Counted from the stretch's first letter, positions 43,703 to 53,941 are shown. The stretch: 64,000 nucleotides of DNA from Paludibacteraceae bacterium (GCA_017478725.1 JAFVDD010000021.1:1-64000); one strand, 5' to 3'. Notes: generated by a model not told the origin, from the letters alone. Numbers and translations are program-made.

Positions 43703-44479
43703 ACCGCTACCGCTCATACTCGCATAGAGAGCGCCTGCTTCCAGTAGGCGCTCTTTTATTTGCGCGATGGAGGGATGAAGCGGGAATACCGTTTGCTCAA
43801 AATCATTGATAAATAATTCCTGATGACTGCCTATTATTTCGCCTGAACGCATTCCTTCTTGCCCGAAAAGCATAGCTTTCATTTGGCCGGCTGCCTCCGG
43901 ATGGCGTATAATACCGCTGTAGGCTTCACGTGTGGAGACGCCCTCGTCCGGCTTTACCAGCACTATCCGCCAGCCGTTCATGTCGAGTGGGATAGGAGTG
44001 AGCTGGTCACCTATGCCTTCTGCATAGCAGGGTACGTTATATACAAAGAACGGACAATCCGCGCCTAACGGACGAACCTCGCTTGCCAACTGTTCGTGGC
44101 TCAACCCCAAGTGATACAACTCGTTCAGAGCTATTGCCATATGGGCGGCATCACTGCTGCCGCCGCCTAAACCGGCACCAAAAGGAATATGTTTCCTGAA
44201 CCGGATGGAAACGGAGCCTATCTGGGGATATTTTGCCCGCATGAGCCGGTAGCATTTGACAATCAGGTTATCCTCCACTGCGCAATCAACCGCGATGCCC
44301 TCCTGAATGAAAGAGCAACCGTTTCCTTCTTTTGCACATTCGCCATTAACCGTTACTTCCAATTCGTCATGAAGACCATAAATCGGCACGAAGATGGTTT
44401 CCAAATCATGGTAACCATCCTCGCGTCTGCGTATAACACGCAATCCAAGATTTATTTTGCAATTGGGGTATAATAGCAT
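43577..44479 (-). CDS. ispE: 4-diphosphocytidyl-2-C-methyl-D-erythritol kinase
   Basis: A 300-residue GHMP kinase of the MEP isoprenoid pathway: NCKINLGLRVIRRREDGYH (catalytic region) at the start, PFGAGLGGGSSDAAHMA (ATP loop) near 96, and ASMSGSGSTVFGLF near 258. Relatives end soon after that last motif; here about 30 further residues (NNPESRANAKLRLF onward) run antisense to the histidine-kinase ATPase domain, so the natural stop seems lost. Confidence 0.92.
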   Translation of the reverse strand: MLLYPNCKINLGLRVIRRREDGYHDLETIFVPIYGLHDELEVTVNGECAKEGNGCSFIQEGIAVDCAVEDNLIVKCYRLMRAKYPQIGSVSIRFRKHIPFGAGLGGGSSDAAHMAIALNELYHLGLSHEQLASEVRPLGADCPFFVYNVPCYAEGIGDQLTPIPLDMNGWRIVLVKPDEGVSTREAYSGIIRHPEAAGQMKAMLFGQEGMRSGEIIGSHQELFINDFEQTVFPLHPSIAQIKERLLEAGALYASMSGSGSTVFGLFENNPESRANAKLRLFEQEFASMILLDDTFGEWQS

Positions 44480-44494
44480 AATATCCTATTGGGG

Positions 44495-45355
44495 CTATAC
44501 CGTATCCATAAAGGATTTTTGCACCTTGTTGAATACCACTACTCCCAGAGCCAGCAGCACTACCATAAACCCGAAGCTATAACCCAGCATCCACCATTCA
44601 GGCGGAGTACTGGCTCCCAGAAAACCGTATTTGAAAAACTCAACGATTCCTGTCAGCGGATTGAGCATCATTACCAGTTTGATTTTCGGATTGGTAATTG
44701 TGGATAGTGGATAAATGACAGGAGTCGCGTACATCCACAGGCTGACAAAGAAACTGAGGAGAATGTTCAGGTCGCGATACTTGGTGGTCATGCTGGAGAA
44801 TAATATACCAAAACCAAGTGCCAGACCTGCCAGCATTAGTACCAGCAGCGGCAACAGGCATAATGTCCAATTGGGCTCGATAGTGAAGTCACCCGGCCAG
44901 ATCAGATAATAAATATATACAATCAGAAATAATCCGAATTGAATAGCAAAACGGACCATGTTGCTTACAACATCGCTAAGCGGACTGATTAGACGCGGGA
45001 AATATACTTTCCCGAACATGTGGGCGTTGCTTAAAAAGGTGTTGCTCGTTTTTGTCAAACAATCCGAGAAATACTGCCAGCAGCATATACCGCCAAGATA
45101 GAACAGTGCCTGTGGGCGGTTATCCGTACCAATACCGGCGATGCCGTTGAACACCACCATATACATCACTACTGTCATCAATGGCTGGATAAACCACCAT
45201 AGCGGACCAAGGATGGTTTGTTTGTACTGGGTAATGATATTGCGCTTGACAAACAGAGTCAATAAATCCCTGTATCGCCATATCTCGCCGAAATCTACAC
45301 TCAGCAGTTTATCTTTCGGTTTGATAACTGTAGTCCATTGTTGTTCGTTTTCCAT
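44495..45355 (-). CDS. ABC-2 type polysaccharide export permease
   Basis: A 287-residue membrane permease with six predicted helices. The start KLLSVDFGEIWRYRDLLTLF, then ITQYKQTILGPLWWFIQPL, is typical of the TagG/Wzm/KpsM family exporting O-antigen or other polysaccharide across the inner membrane. The ATPase partner is not in the window. I chose ATG at 45355 (MENEQQWTTV) because the longer frame passes through the promoter. Confidence 0.88.
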   Translation of the reverse strand: MENEQQWTTVIKPKDKLLSVDFGEIWRYRDLLTLFVKRNIITQYKQTILGPLWWFIQPLMTVVMYMVVFNGIAGIGTDNRPQALFYLGGICCWQYFSDCLTKTSNTFLSNAHMFGKVYFPRLISPLSDVVSNMVRFAIQFGLFLIVYIYYLIWPGDFTIEPNWTLCLLPLLVLMLAGLALGFGILFSSMTTKYRDLNILLSFFVSLWMYATPVIYPLSTITNPKIKLVMMLNPLTGIVEFFKYGFLGASTPPEWWMLGYSFGFMVVLLALGVVVFNKVQKSFMDTV

Positions 45356-45372
45356 ATTCAAGAAATTCTGTG

Positions 45373-45404
45373 CAAAGGTACAACTTTTTTTGCATATATC
45401 AAAA
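45373..45404 (-). promoter_or_regulatory. Promoter of the ABC-2 permease, overlapping the ribF promoter
   Basis: On the - strand TACCTTTG (45373-45380), with TTTTGAT at the -33 distance. The two divergent promoters share about 15 bases. Confidence 0.65.
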
Positions 45405-45420
45405 TAATTTTGTAATTTTG
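45389..45420 (+). promoter_or_regulatory. Promoter of ribF (nearly leaderless)
   Basis: TTTG at 45389-45392 and TAATTTTG at 45413-45420, 20 bases apart. The start codon at 45430 is only 10 bases after the -7 box, so the mRNA should have almost no 5' leader. Confidence 0.7.
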
Positions 45421-45429
45421 TACCCTCAT

Positions 45430-46293
45430 ATGAGAAAGATAGCAACTATAGGATTTTTTGACGGAGTTCACAAAGGGCACAGATTCTTGTTCTCTCGGTT
45501 GCGTCAGGAGGCTTACAAACGCAGTTTGGAACCTTTGATAGTGACATTTGATCACCATCCCAGATCGGTTTTGCAGACGGATTATGTGCCGCAATTGTTG
45601 ACTTTGCCGGATGAACGCAAAGCACTGCTTGCGAATGAAGCTAAAACCGTTTTCTTGTCATTCGAAGATGTTCATACGCTCACTGCTGCTGAGTTCATAA
45701 AGATTTTGCACGAAGAATACGATGTGGATGTACTGATGATGGGTTATGACCATCAGTTTGGCTCTGACAGGCTTCGTCATCCGCAGGATTACCGTCGTGT
45801 GGGAGCAGAATATGAAGTGGAGATAATCACAATGGGGGAATTTATCGATGGAGAATGGCATGTCTCGTCCACTGAGATCCGTCAGGCACTGGAAAACGGC
45901 AATATAGCCTTAGCCAACGAATTGCTTGGTTATCCATACCAACTGAGCGGAACGGTTGTGCACGGCAATGGTATCGGACGGCAAATAGGTTTTCCTACTG
46001 CCAATATATGTCCCGATAGCAACGAAAAAATTATCCCTAAGAACGGCGTGTTTGTGGTCTCAACTATACTCCATGGAATAGGATTGACCAGGGGAATTCT
46101 CAATATAGGAACAAATCCTACGGTGGGAAATACCAACAGGACAATAGAACTGCATATACCCGGATTTCATGGCGATTTATACGGGCAGTCGCTTGTTGTC
46201 TGTTTCGAGCGTTTTGTGCGTGAGGAGAAGAAATTCGATACTCTGGAGGATTTGCGCCGGCAAATCAAAGACGATCTGGCGGAGGTCCCATAG
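45430..46293 (+). CDS. ribF: Bifunctional riboflavin kinase/FAD synthetase
   Basis: A 287-residue enzyme making FMN and FAD. The N-terminal adenylyltransferase has IGFFDGVHKGHRFLF and VSSTEIRQALENGN near 140. The C-terminal kinase has GRQIGFPTANI near 184 and LNIGTNPTVGNTNRTIELHI near 225. I start at ATG 45430 because the promoter lies inside the longer frame. It converges on the barrel gene with a 29-base overlap. Confidence 0.93.
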   Translation: MRKIATIGFFDGVHKGHRFLFSRLRQEAYKRSLEPLIVTFDHHPRSVLQTDYVPQLLTLPDERKALLANEAKTVFLSFEDVHTLTAAEFIKILHEEYDVDVLMMGYDHQFGSDRLRHPQDYRRVGAEYEVEIITMGEFIDGEWHVSSTEIRQALENGNIALANELLGYPYQLSGTVVHGNGIGRQIGFPTANICPDSNEKIIPKNGVFVVSTILHGIGLTRGILNIGTNPTVGNTNRTIELHIPGFHGDLYGQSLVVCFERFVREEKKFDTLEDLRRQIKDDLAEVP

Positions 46294-49168
46294 GCGGCAT
46301 CCCGCCTTTGCCCGGCTCGTTGCTGGATTCTATCATTTCCTGCATCCTGGCAGCTCTGCCTTTGGCTTTCAAATCACCCATCTTGTTAAGACGAATAGTG
46401 CATGTGAGCATGAAATAGGTCGGCAAGGTGTTGTACTTGGCATAACTAATCGAATTGTCGCTAATCGTTTGAACGATGTTTTTCCGCTGGTGCAGAATAT
46501 CATATACATTAAGCGCCAACGTGGCGATTGACCATGTTTTCTCGATCGAGGCATTCAGTATTACTTCATTTACATCGCTCAAGTCGTAGCCATAACGAGC
46601 CGTGTAACCGCAGTCCGCGGCTATGTTCCATGATTTAGGCAGGTGGAATACTACATCACCTGTGATTCCCCAGTTAAACACATGGCTGGTATTGGATAGC
46701 GCCAGGCTGTTCTTGGTGTAGCTGTACGTTACATTGGCTCTTATGCCTACGTCGACAATCGTATGTGTAAAACGCAACGAAGCGTCTTCGCTAGCCTGCA
46801 AGTTACCTGTGAGTGATCTTGAACCCAGTGTAACACTGCTGGCGGCTATCATTGTCTCTATTTCGTTGGTTGTCAAACCGCGTTGTATATAAGCCACGCG
46901 CTGGTTGTACGCTATTGTTGTGCGGGTGTTGAACTGGAATAGTTTGTTGTAGAACGGCGTGTTGAACATTAGATCGCCGCTTATGTTCCATGGCAGCATA
47001 TCAGCATTCACCGTTTGCTGGTATTGTTTGCCGGTTTGGTCATATAGGGTGTTGTTTACAAGCGCATTCTGTGTCAGTGTGCCGCGCATACCTGCCATGA
47101 TGGAGGAGAACTTGTCTTGGTTGAACTTGCTGAACATGAACTGCAAGTTGTGGGCAAAAGCAGGATTGAGCGCGAGGTTGCCAATCGTTTCACGCATGGC
47201 GTTGGAGTTGTTACGCACAGGTATCATCTGTGTGATAGACGGTTGCGATGCTTTGCCCTGATAATTGATACGGGCGAATTGTTTCTTGCCGAACTTGTAT
47301 TTGAACTTCAGTCTCGGAGCAAAATGCAGCGAATATACGCTTGTGTCACGTAGGAGAACTCCTCCATAACTTGTCTGGCTGTGCGTCTGGGTCGCCAGAC
47401 CGCGTACACCCACCGTCAGGTCGATTTTTTCGCTCACCCAGCGGTAATTGAGTTCCAACTGTTCGGTGTAATAGTGGTTGCCAAGGTTGTTGGAATAGGT
47501 TGAGTCGAACGCAAATGCGCCAATTGTGCTGTCCATGGAGTATTGGTCCTTGTGGCTCGTGCGGTTGCGTCCCTGTACATCTGCTGCGATCTCGATCAAG
47601 TGGTTATTGCCGTAAACAGGCTCCACGTACGACATTTTGAGCGAGTAGGAATGACTGTCGTTTCCTGAATTGGTAAACTGGTTTACACTGTTGGTACCTG
47701 TAGCCAGTGTGCGGTTATAACCCGTTGTGTTGCCAAAAGCGTATTCGCCTTTGATGGTTAGTGCACGGCCTCTTTTGCGGAACTTGTGGTTGTAGGTCAC
47801 CTTGGCGCCTGCGTTCACCTCACGGGTGGAATCTATCTTCGTTTGGTCGCCTTCGTTGATTAAGACGGAATCCTGATAATACGTATATTTCTGTGTGCTT
47901 GCGGAGTTATTCGACGTATAGGACAGAGTAGGTTGGATGATTACTTTGTTCATCGAGTCAATCTGGTACTCCCATTCAAATCGCAGGTTTACATCCCATG
48001 CTTTGCCGATTTTGTCGGAGAGGTCAGAACTGAGGTATTTGCTATTGCCTGCGTATTCTGTTTTGTTCTGCTCGGATTGTGTGTTATTATAGGCATGATT
48101 GAGTGCTCCGTCGCCGCCGAACACCATCTCGGTGTTCTTGTCGCGTTGTGTAACACGGCTTGTAAGATCAATATTGGTGTTTACACCTAATGCTTCCGAC
48201 CAAGTGATGCCGGAATTGGAACTGCTGCCCATTGCCTGCCGGCCGCGCCCCATCCGTACCTCGTTGGTGTTGTTGGCGCTACCCAGAATAGTTGTCTGGG
48301 TATTGCCGAGAAGGATGTTGGTGAAAATATTGACGTTGTATCGGAAATCGTCTTCAAAGAAATGTCTTGTGCGTGCGGCTGGTGTGGCTCCATAAGCCGG
48401 ATCTCCGTAGTTGAACCAACGGCCGTTGGCTGTGACCATATCCGCTCCTAATGCTCCTGTGTATTTGCCGAAAACGCCGCGTTGTTTGTTCTTCTTTAGT
48501 GTCAGATTGATGATGCGTTCGCCCTCATCGTCATCAAAACCCGTGAGTTTGGCCATCTCGGATTTCTCGTCAATGACTTGCACTTTCTCAATCATGTCTG
48601 CAGGGATGTTTTTTGTGGCGGATTGTACATCATTGCCAAAGAATTTCTTGCCGTCTATTCGTACTGCGGTTATACTCTCGCCGTTGACGGTCACATTGCC
48701 TTCTTTGTCCACTGTAACGCCGTTCATCTTCTTCAATAGGTCCTCCACCATGGCGTTCTCGCTCACTTGGTATGCCGCAGTGTTGTATTCAATCGTATCG
48801 CCCTTGACGGTCATCTCTGCCGCATGGCCTTGCACTTGTAGTTCCTGCAGTGCTTGCACCTGTTCCTTGATACGGATGGTTTTTAGCGTCACATCTGCAT
48901 CTTTGACTACCACCGCCTGTTTCTCTTCTTGATACCCGACCGACGAGATCCCGACGACATACCGTCCTGGGGCTACATTGTTCAGACGATAGTATCCATC
49001 CATATCTGATTGTGCTCCCTGGATAAAATTACTGTCCTTGAATAGTTGGATAGTAGCCATCTCAATCGGCTCGCTATCGTTGGCGGAAAGCACACGGCCA
49101 TTAACGCTATACTGCGCATTTGCGCAGATACAAGTAAGTAGCAATATAGATAAAAACAATGGACGCAT
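46265..49168 (-). CDS. TonB-receptor-like outer-membrane barrel (CarboxypepD_reg, plug, OMP_b-brl_3)
   Basis: A 967-residue outer-membrane protein with signal peptide, a CarboxypepD_reg-like beta domain (VNGRVLSANDSEPIEMATI, about 20-95), a plug-like domain (LQVQGHAAEMTVKGDTIEYN to about 235) and a barrel with alternating aromatic strands to the end. It lacks a clear TonB box and SusC signature, so the cargo is unknown. The start at 49168 (MRPLFLSILLL) lies 2 bases after the beta-helix gene's stop. Confidence 0.82.
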   Translation of the reverse strand: MRPLFLSILLLTCICANAQYSVNGRVLSANDSEPIEMATIQLFKDSNFIQGAQSDMDGYYRLNNVAPGRYVVGISSVGYQEEKQAVVVKDADVTLKTIRIKEQVQALQELQVQGHAAEMTVKGDTIEYNTAAYQVSENAMVEDLLKKMNGVTVDKEGNVTVNGESITAVRIDGKKFFGNDVQSATKNIPADMIEKVQVIDEKSEMAKLTGFDDDEGERIINLTLKKNKQRGVFGKYTGALGADMVTANGRWFNYGDPAYGATPAARTRHFFEDDFRYNVNIFTNILLGNTQTTILGSANNTNEVRMGRGRQAMGSSSNSGITWSEALGVNTNIDLTSRVTQRDKNTEMVFGGDGALNHAYNNTQSEQNKTEYAGNSKYLSSDLSDKIGKAWDVNLRFEWEYQIDSMNKVIIQPTLSYTSNNSASTQKYTYYQDSVLINEGDQTKIDSTREVNAGAKVTYNHKFRKRGRALTIKGEYAFGNTTGYNRTLATGTNSVNQFTNSGNDSHSYSLKMSYVEPVYGNNHLIEIAADVQGRNRTSHKDQYSMDSTIGAFAFDSTYSNNLGNHYYTEQLELNYRWVSEKIDLTVGVRGLATQTHSQTSYGGVLLRDTSVYSLHFAPRLKFKYKFGKKQFARINYQGKASQPSITQMIPVRNNSNAMRETIGNLALNPAFAHNLQFMFSKFNQDKFSSIMAGMRGTLTQNALVNNTLYDQTGKQYQQTVNADMLPWNISGDLMFNTPFYNKLFQFNTRTTIAYNQRVAYIQRGLTTNEIETMIAASSVTLGSRSLTGNLQASEDASLRFTHTIVDVGIRANVTYSYTKNSLALSNTSHVFNWGITGDVVFHLPKSWNIAADCGYTARYGYDLSDVNEVILNASIEKTWSIATLALNVYDILHQRKNIVQTISDNSISYAKYNTLPTYFMLTCTIRLNKMGDLKAKGRAARMQEMIESSNEPGKGGMPPMGPPPDRL

Positions 49169-49170
49169 GG

Positions 49171-50607
49171 TTATTCGTGCTGATAGCACCCGGCATCAGG
49201 TTTCTGCATTGAACGGGAAATACCGTTTCTGTCTGTGGAATAGGGTAGGGCGGCTATGCTGTCGCCGATACCTATAGCCGGGCTGAGACTGTCAAGACGG
49301 AAATCGTAATACACATATTTCTTGTATTCGTAAAAATCATTACGGAATACGGCATTGGTATCGCTTTTTTGCCAATAGATGTTTTCTTGGGCATGCGGTA
49401 TGCGCAGTGAATCCGTCTTCAGATAATTGCCAAGAAAAATACCCGGATAATATTGGTCAAACGGAGTGGCTACGACCAATTGATTCTTTTGATAGCCGGT
49501 GATGATACTGTTGTAGAACGATGAGGTCGTTTTAGGCCCTGTCTTTTGCAGGTTGTCAATAAACACGGCTGCCGCATCTTCTTTCGCTACCGATTGTACA
49601 TGGATAGTCGTGTAACCGAAATACGAAGCTATTGTGGAATGGATAAAATCATGGGTACCGCCCGAGCAATAGACGCAATACGAAGCGCAATTGCTGATTT
49701 CTGTATTTACTACTGTCGCATCTGTGTTCACTAACACAAGTCCGTATAGCGAGTGATTGTGTATTCTGCATCCGTTCATTGCCAGTTTCGGCAGTCGGCC
49801 GCTGCAAGTGCTATAAGCGTACAATCCCACATTTCCGGATAATATGTCCACATATTGCAAATGATATGTGCGTGGAACGTCTGTCTGTAGGTAGATGCCG
49901 TCCCAACTGCCTGCTGCGTATAAATAGGGCACGCTGTCAAACAGTCGGTCTAATCGGTCGCCGCGGATAGTAATAGGCTCTGCGTGAGTCCCGATAGCTG
50001 TCATGTTTCCGCCTATATACAAGGCAGCGCCGTTATGCATGTAAATCGTTGTGCCGGCATCAATGGTGACGTTGCCGGTTACGATCACGGTATCAAATAG
50101 CAAATATGGCTTGTCGGCTGTGAAATGATAAGTTCTGTATTGCTGTCTTCCGCCTTTGATTCCCAGCCGCTCTGCATCCTGGCTGTAGGCTTCCAGTATA
50201 ACGGATTGTGTACTGCCGGTCTGCAAATGAAAGTGCAGTCGGTCTTCTATCAGTACTGCGTCATTGACTCCTGTAGCCCCGAAATCGGCCACTCTGACAA
50301 AGACGAACAGACTGTCTCCGCCGTATATCGGCAAATCACTCAACCGGCTCAAATCCTGCTCGCCGTCGATATTCACTTTGAATGCTTCTCCGTCATCCAG
50401 CCATACGCGGTCAATGATGACGGACTCTTTGTTCGGATTATAAACCATCAATTGCAATGTGACCGACCCTTGTTCTGTCAGTACGGTGTCAAAACACAAC
50501 GTATCGCATGAGAAAGCCAGCTTGGCTCCGGGATCCGAACTCGGCTGATACTCACGGCATGCTGTCAAGGCGCCTATGCATAATATGATGAGGAGAAATT
50601 TGCGCAT
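49171..50607 (-). CDS. Lipoprotein with right-handed beta-helix
   Basis: A 478-residue lipoprotein precursor with lipobox LTAC (Cys17). After an Ig-like N-terminal region, residues about 180-400 form a parallel beta-helix (GNVTIDAGTTIYMHNGA and VDILSGNVGLYAYSTCSG rungs), then PDAGCYQ at the end, typical of Bacteroidota surface adhesin-like lipoproteins. No catalytic motif is seen. Tight spacing with the barrel gene downstream and porT upstream suggests one transcript. Confidence 0.78.
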   Translation of the reverse strand: MRKFLLIILCIGALTACREYQPSSDPGAKLAFSCDTLCFDTVLTEQGSVTLQLMVYNPNKESVIIDRVWLDDGEAFKVNIDGEQDLSRLSDLPIYGGDSLFVFVRVADFGATGVNDAVLIEDRLHFHLQTGSTQSVILEAYSQDAERLGIKGGRQQYRTYHFTADKPYLLFDTVIVTGNVTIDAGTTIYMHNGAALYIGGNMTAIGTHAEPITIRGDRLDRLFDSVPYLYAAGSWDGIYLQTDVPRTYHLQYVDILSGNVGLYAYSTCSGRLPKLAMNGCRIHNHSLYGLVLVNTDATVVNTEISNCASYCVYCSGGTHDFIHSTIASYFGYTTIHVQSVAKEDAAAVFIDNLQKTGPKTTSSFYNSIITGYQKNQLVVATPFDQYYPGIFLGNYLKTDSLRIPHAQENIYWQKSDTNAVFRNDFYEYKKYVYYDFRLDSLSPAIGIGDSIAALPYSTDRNGISRSMQKPDAGCYQHE

Positions 50608-51354
50608 TTATTCGAAATTGAAGGTCAGGCATATGCAATGGTTGGTCATCCTTGAGATGGCATTGGTATAAAAACTGTTCTCGGCAATCAGGTTAGGGTG
50701 CTGGTCTGCGGGACATAGTTGGTTGGCAAAGCCGATGCGGTAGGTTAGCTCCGGGCACCATTTGAACCATTGGAAATACAAATCCACACCGAATCCTACT
50801 TCGCAAAAATAATCCATCACATTCATTAATACCGGTTTGTTTTTGTCACGGCTGACGTTGAAACTGACGCCTCCTCCGGCTATTACATACGGGCGGTAGT
50901 TACCTTCCCGTTCAGCTGAGAATTTCAGATATAATGGCAGATAAACCGGCATGTACATAATATCAATGCTGCTGCCGAAACCGGGATTTTCCTGGGTGTG
51001 AACAGGGTGATTTTCGTTCGATGCCTTATAGCTGATAGTACGGCTGGAGAACTGCATACCGGGACAGAAACGCAGGTTCAGAAACTTGCATAATCTCAGG
51101 TCGGTCACAAAGCCTACATGAAAGCCCGGCATTACACTGCTCACTCGCGCGTGCAGTGTATCTGTCTGACCTGCCAGCATTTGGATACTTGCCTCGCTGT
51201 CGGTTATACCGAAACTGGCGAAGTTCACGCCCAGCTGAAAGCCGAAATGAAATAGTTTCTCATCTACATACGGCCTGTTCATGCCTACTTGTGCCGTGGA
51301 GCTCATGCTCACCACGCCCAGCACGAATACTATGATTACTTTCTGAATCTTCAA
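50608..51354 (-). CDS. porT: Type IX secretion outer-membrane protein PorT
   Basis: A 248-residue beta-barrel protein: RPYVDEKLFHFGFQLGVNFA after the signal peptide is the characteristic PorT N-terminus, followed by amphipathic strands and a terminal LTFNFE. PorT is needed for type IX secretion in Porphyromonas and relatives. There is no suitable ATG; TTG at 51354 gives the signal peptide MKIQKVIIVFVLGVVSMSS, and a second TTG at 51369 is possible. A phased repeat lies just upstream. Confidence 0.82.
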   Translation of the reverse strand: MKIQKVIIVFVLGVVSMSSTAQVGMNRPYVDEKLFHFGFQLGVNFASFGITDSEASIQMLAGQTDTLHARVSSVMPGFHVGFVTDLRLCKFLNLRFCPGMQFSSRTISYKASNENHPVHTQENPGFGSSIDIMYMPVYLPLYLKFSAEREGNYRPYVIAGGGVSFNVSRDKNKPVLMNVMDYFCEVGFGVDLYFQWFKWCPELTYRIGFANQLCPADQHPNLIAENSFYTNAISRMTNHCICLTFNFE

Positions 51355-51359
51355 AATAT

Positions 51360-51380
51360 CAACTCTCAATTATCAATTCT
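51360..51380. repeat. 7-base-phased repeat before porT
   Basis: CAACTCT, CAATTAT and CAATTCT in exact 7-base steps occupy the spacer between the barrel gene's stop and porT. Confidence 0.65.
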
Positions 51381-53941
51381 TAGAATTCGCTTGTTGTAGT
51401 ACTGTTTCCGCTGTCGTCGAAGTCATCGCTTCCGCCGCCAAGACTGTTGTCGCCCCGGTCAGGACGGCGTTTGCCGGACTGATTGCCGAAATTATAGGTC
51501 ACAGTCAGACTGATGGAACGGCTGTGCCATCTGTTCTCGCTGAATTGCCAGAACCCGTCACCCCAGGTGGTGTTGCGTCTTGCACGGCTGTCGAGCAGGT
51601 CGCGCACATTGAGTGCGAGTGCCAGTTGTTTGTTGAGGAAAGTGTGTCGCAGTCCGATATCAATGGAGTAACTATGGCTCGTCGTACCTTGCGCCACCAC
51701 GCGCGGAGAACGGTAGTTGGCGGAGATCTGACCGCTGAAATTCTTGGTGAACAGGAATTGTGCGTTCACACGTACAGAGCCTGCGAAAATGTTCTGTCCG
51801 GGCAGGGAAACGGAAATGGTGTCTCCCAAATGGTACAGATCCTGGTCAACGGCAGACACGTTGTTCCAATAGAAATTGGCGGAGGTGGTCAGTTGCAGCA
51901 ATTCGCCGAAAAGGCGGTTCTTTGCTACTACTTCAACGCCTAACTCTTGGCGGTTGGAGATGTTGAAATAGGTATTCTTCATTACATCGCCGTCCATGTA
52001 CTTGACGTTTTGCACAGCACCTTCCTGGTACTTCCAGAATACGCCTGCGCTCAGCGTGTGCCGTTCCCATGTCTTCAGGTAATTCAGCTCCAGATTGTTG
52101 GAGTAGGCGGGGAGCAGGTCCACGTTTCCATAACTGATATTAGTGCTGTCGCTGAAGTCCATGCGCGGATTTATCTGGTGTCCGCGGGGGCGGTTCACAC
52201 GGCGGGTGTAATTGAGTTGCAACTCATGTCCGTTACCGAAATCATAACTGATGTACGCGCTCGGGAACAGTTGGAAATACGCGGTGTCCTTCTTGCTCTC
52301 CATGCCGGCGTATGAGTCTTGTATGATACCGGCTGCATCTTTGTAGTTCGACTCTAAATGACGCATGTAATACTCGCCGCGCAAGCCAACCTGCAGCGAT
52401 AGTTTGTCGAAGAACCGGTTGCCGTAAGTGATATACAGCGCGTGGTTCTGGGTCAGACCGTTGAAATCAGCATAGTAGGGGAACAACTCATTGACGGGCG
52501 CACCGCTGGCATTCAGGTTATGCGCGTTGGCAAGGCTGTTGCTCCAGTTGCGGGTATAGTCATATCCGGCTTCCAGACGGCTCTGTTGGGTTGGTTTCCA
52601 TTCATAGTCTGCTTTTATCTCTATGCCTTGGTCCGTGCTGTAGGAGTTCTGGTCCTGATAGGTCGTGTCAGCCTCTTCCGTCTGCATGTAGTCCGTGAGC
52701 ATGTTGAATCCGAAATTGTTATACGTGCCGCTGACCATCAGTTTATGGTTGTCCAGTTCGAATGTGTAATCGAGCGTCGCATTGCCGCCCGGATGACTTC
52801 CCGTACCGTTTTGGTTGCGGTTGTAGAGGCGCGTCGTGTCCCCAAGCGCGTTCGTCAAAAGGTAACTACGGCTGTTGGTGTTGCTCATCTTGAATACATT
52901 GGGGTCACTCACCATGCCGAAGCCCGATACTCCGATCGTGTGCCCCTCCGCCACATGGAAATTGAAGCCGGCGCGGGCGAACAATCCGCCACCGCGGTTG
53001 TTTTGCTGTCCTTCTTGCGTTAGATGGCTCATGATCAGCGTTGAGTCCAGCACCTGCGAGCCTGTACCGCTGAGGTTGTAGCGGTCGGTTTTGCTGCCGC
53101 CGTTGCTGATATGGTAGCGGTAACCGACGTTGAAATATCCGTCCACAGGCCCCGCATTGAAATTGATGTTAAAGCCTGCATTGGCACCGGGCGGTACGTT
53201 CCATGGCGATGCCAGGGCATAGTCCAAACCAGCTTGTACAGAACCGTAATAGCCGGCGCTACGGTCTTTTTTCATTACCAGGTTGATGATGCCGGACGTG
53301 CCTTCAGGCGAGAACTTGGCGGAAGGGTTGGTGATAATCTCAATCTTCTCAATTGTCCCTGCGGGCATTTGTTGGAGTACCTGACCGCGGTTGTCGCTGT
53401 TCAGACCGGCGGGTTTGCCGTTTATCCATATCTCCACGTCCTCGGAGTTACGCAGTGTAATCGTGCCTTCCTGGTCCACATCGACGGAAGGGATGTTCTC
53501 CAGCACATCCGTCACGCTGGCGCCCGCAGAAGCTATATTCTGGTCCACGGTGAATACTTTCTTGTCCAGTTCAAAGCGCATGGATGAGCCTTGACCCACC
53601 ACTTCCACCTCGCTCAAGGTCTGGCTGTCCTCTTTGAGTTGTATGCGTCCCAGGTTCACAGACTTACCCGCCACAGTAGCGGTGCGTTTGGCCTCGCTGT
53701 ACCCCATAAATGATACAATAATTGTATATTGGCCGTCTGCCAACTCGAGTGTGAAACTACCTGTCGCATCGGTTATGGTACCCGTAATGAGCTTCGTGCT
53801 GTCTGTGGCGGAAACCACACTCACGTTGGCAAAATCAATGGCCTGTTTGGTCCCGAAGTCCAGCACTTTTCCGGTTACTTGCGCCGCAAATGTACCCAGG
53901 CTTATCGCCAGCAACGCTAAGATGTTAACTATTCGATTCAT
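51380..53941 (-). CDS. TonB-receptor-like outer-membrane barrel
   Basis: An 853-residue relative of the 46.3-kb protein: signal peptide ending near FAAQ, CarboxypepD_reg domain (GKVLDFGTKQAIDFANVSV), plug domain (LSEVEVVGQGSSMRFELDKK, then GTITLRNSEDVEIWINGK) and a barrel ending in a Gly/Asp/Ser-rich tail. Together with its neighbour it may be part of an envelope group with porT, but the substrate is unknown. Confidence 0.84.
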   Translation of the reverse strand: MNRIVNILALLAISLGTFAAQVTGKVLDFGTKQAIDFANVSVVSATDSTKLITGTITDATGSFTLELADGQYTIIVSFMGYSEAKRTATVAGKSVNLGRIQLKEDSQTLSEVEVVGQGSSMRFELDKKVFTVDQNIASAGASVTDVLENIPSVDVDQEGTITLRNSEDVEIWINGKPAGLNSDNRGQVLQQMPAGTIEKIEIITNPSAKFSPEGTSGIINLVMKKDRSAGYYGSVQAGLDYALASPWNVPPGANAGFNINFNAGPVDGYFNVGYRYHISNGGSKTDRYNLSGTGSQVLDSTLIMSHLTQEGQQNNRGGGLFARAGFNFHVAEGHTIGVSGFGMVSDPNVFKMSNTNSRSYLLTNALGDTTRLYNRNQNGTGSHPGGNATLDYTFELDNHKLMVSGTYNNFGFNMLTDYMQTEEADTTYQDQNSYSTDQGIEIKADYEWKPTQQSRLEAGYDYTRNWSNSLANAHNLNASGAPVNELFPYYADFNGLTQNHALYITYGNRFFDKLSLQVGLRGEYYMRHLESNYKDAAGIIQDSYAGMESKKDTAYFQLFPSAYISYDFGNGHELQLNYTRRVNRPRGHQINPRMDFSDSTNISYGNVDLLPAYSNNLELNYLKTWERHTLSAGVFWKYQEGAVQNVKYMDGDVMKNTYFNISNRQELGVEVVAKNRLFGELLQLTTSANFYWNNVSAVDQDLYHLGDTISVSLPGQNIFAGSVRVNAQFLFTKNFSGQISANYRSPRVVAQGTTSHSYSIDIGLRHTFLNKQLALALNVRDLLDSRARRNTTWGDGFWQFSENRWHSRSISLTVTYNFGNQSGKRRPDRGDNSLGGGSDDFDDSGNSTTTSEF

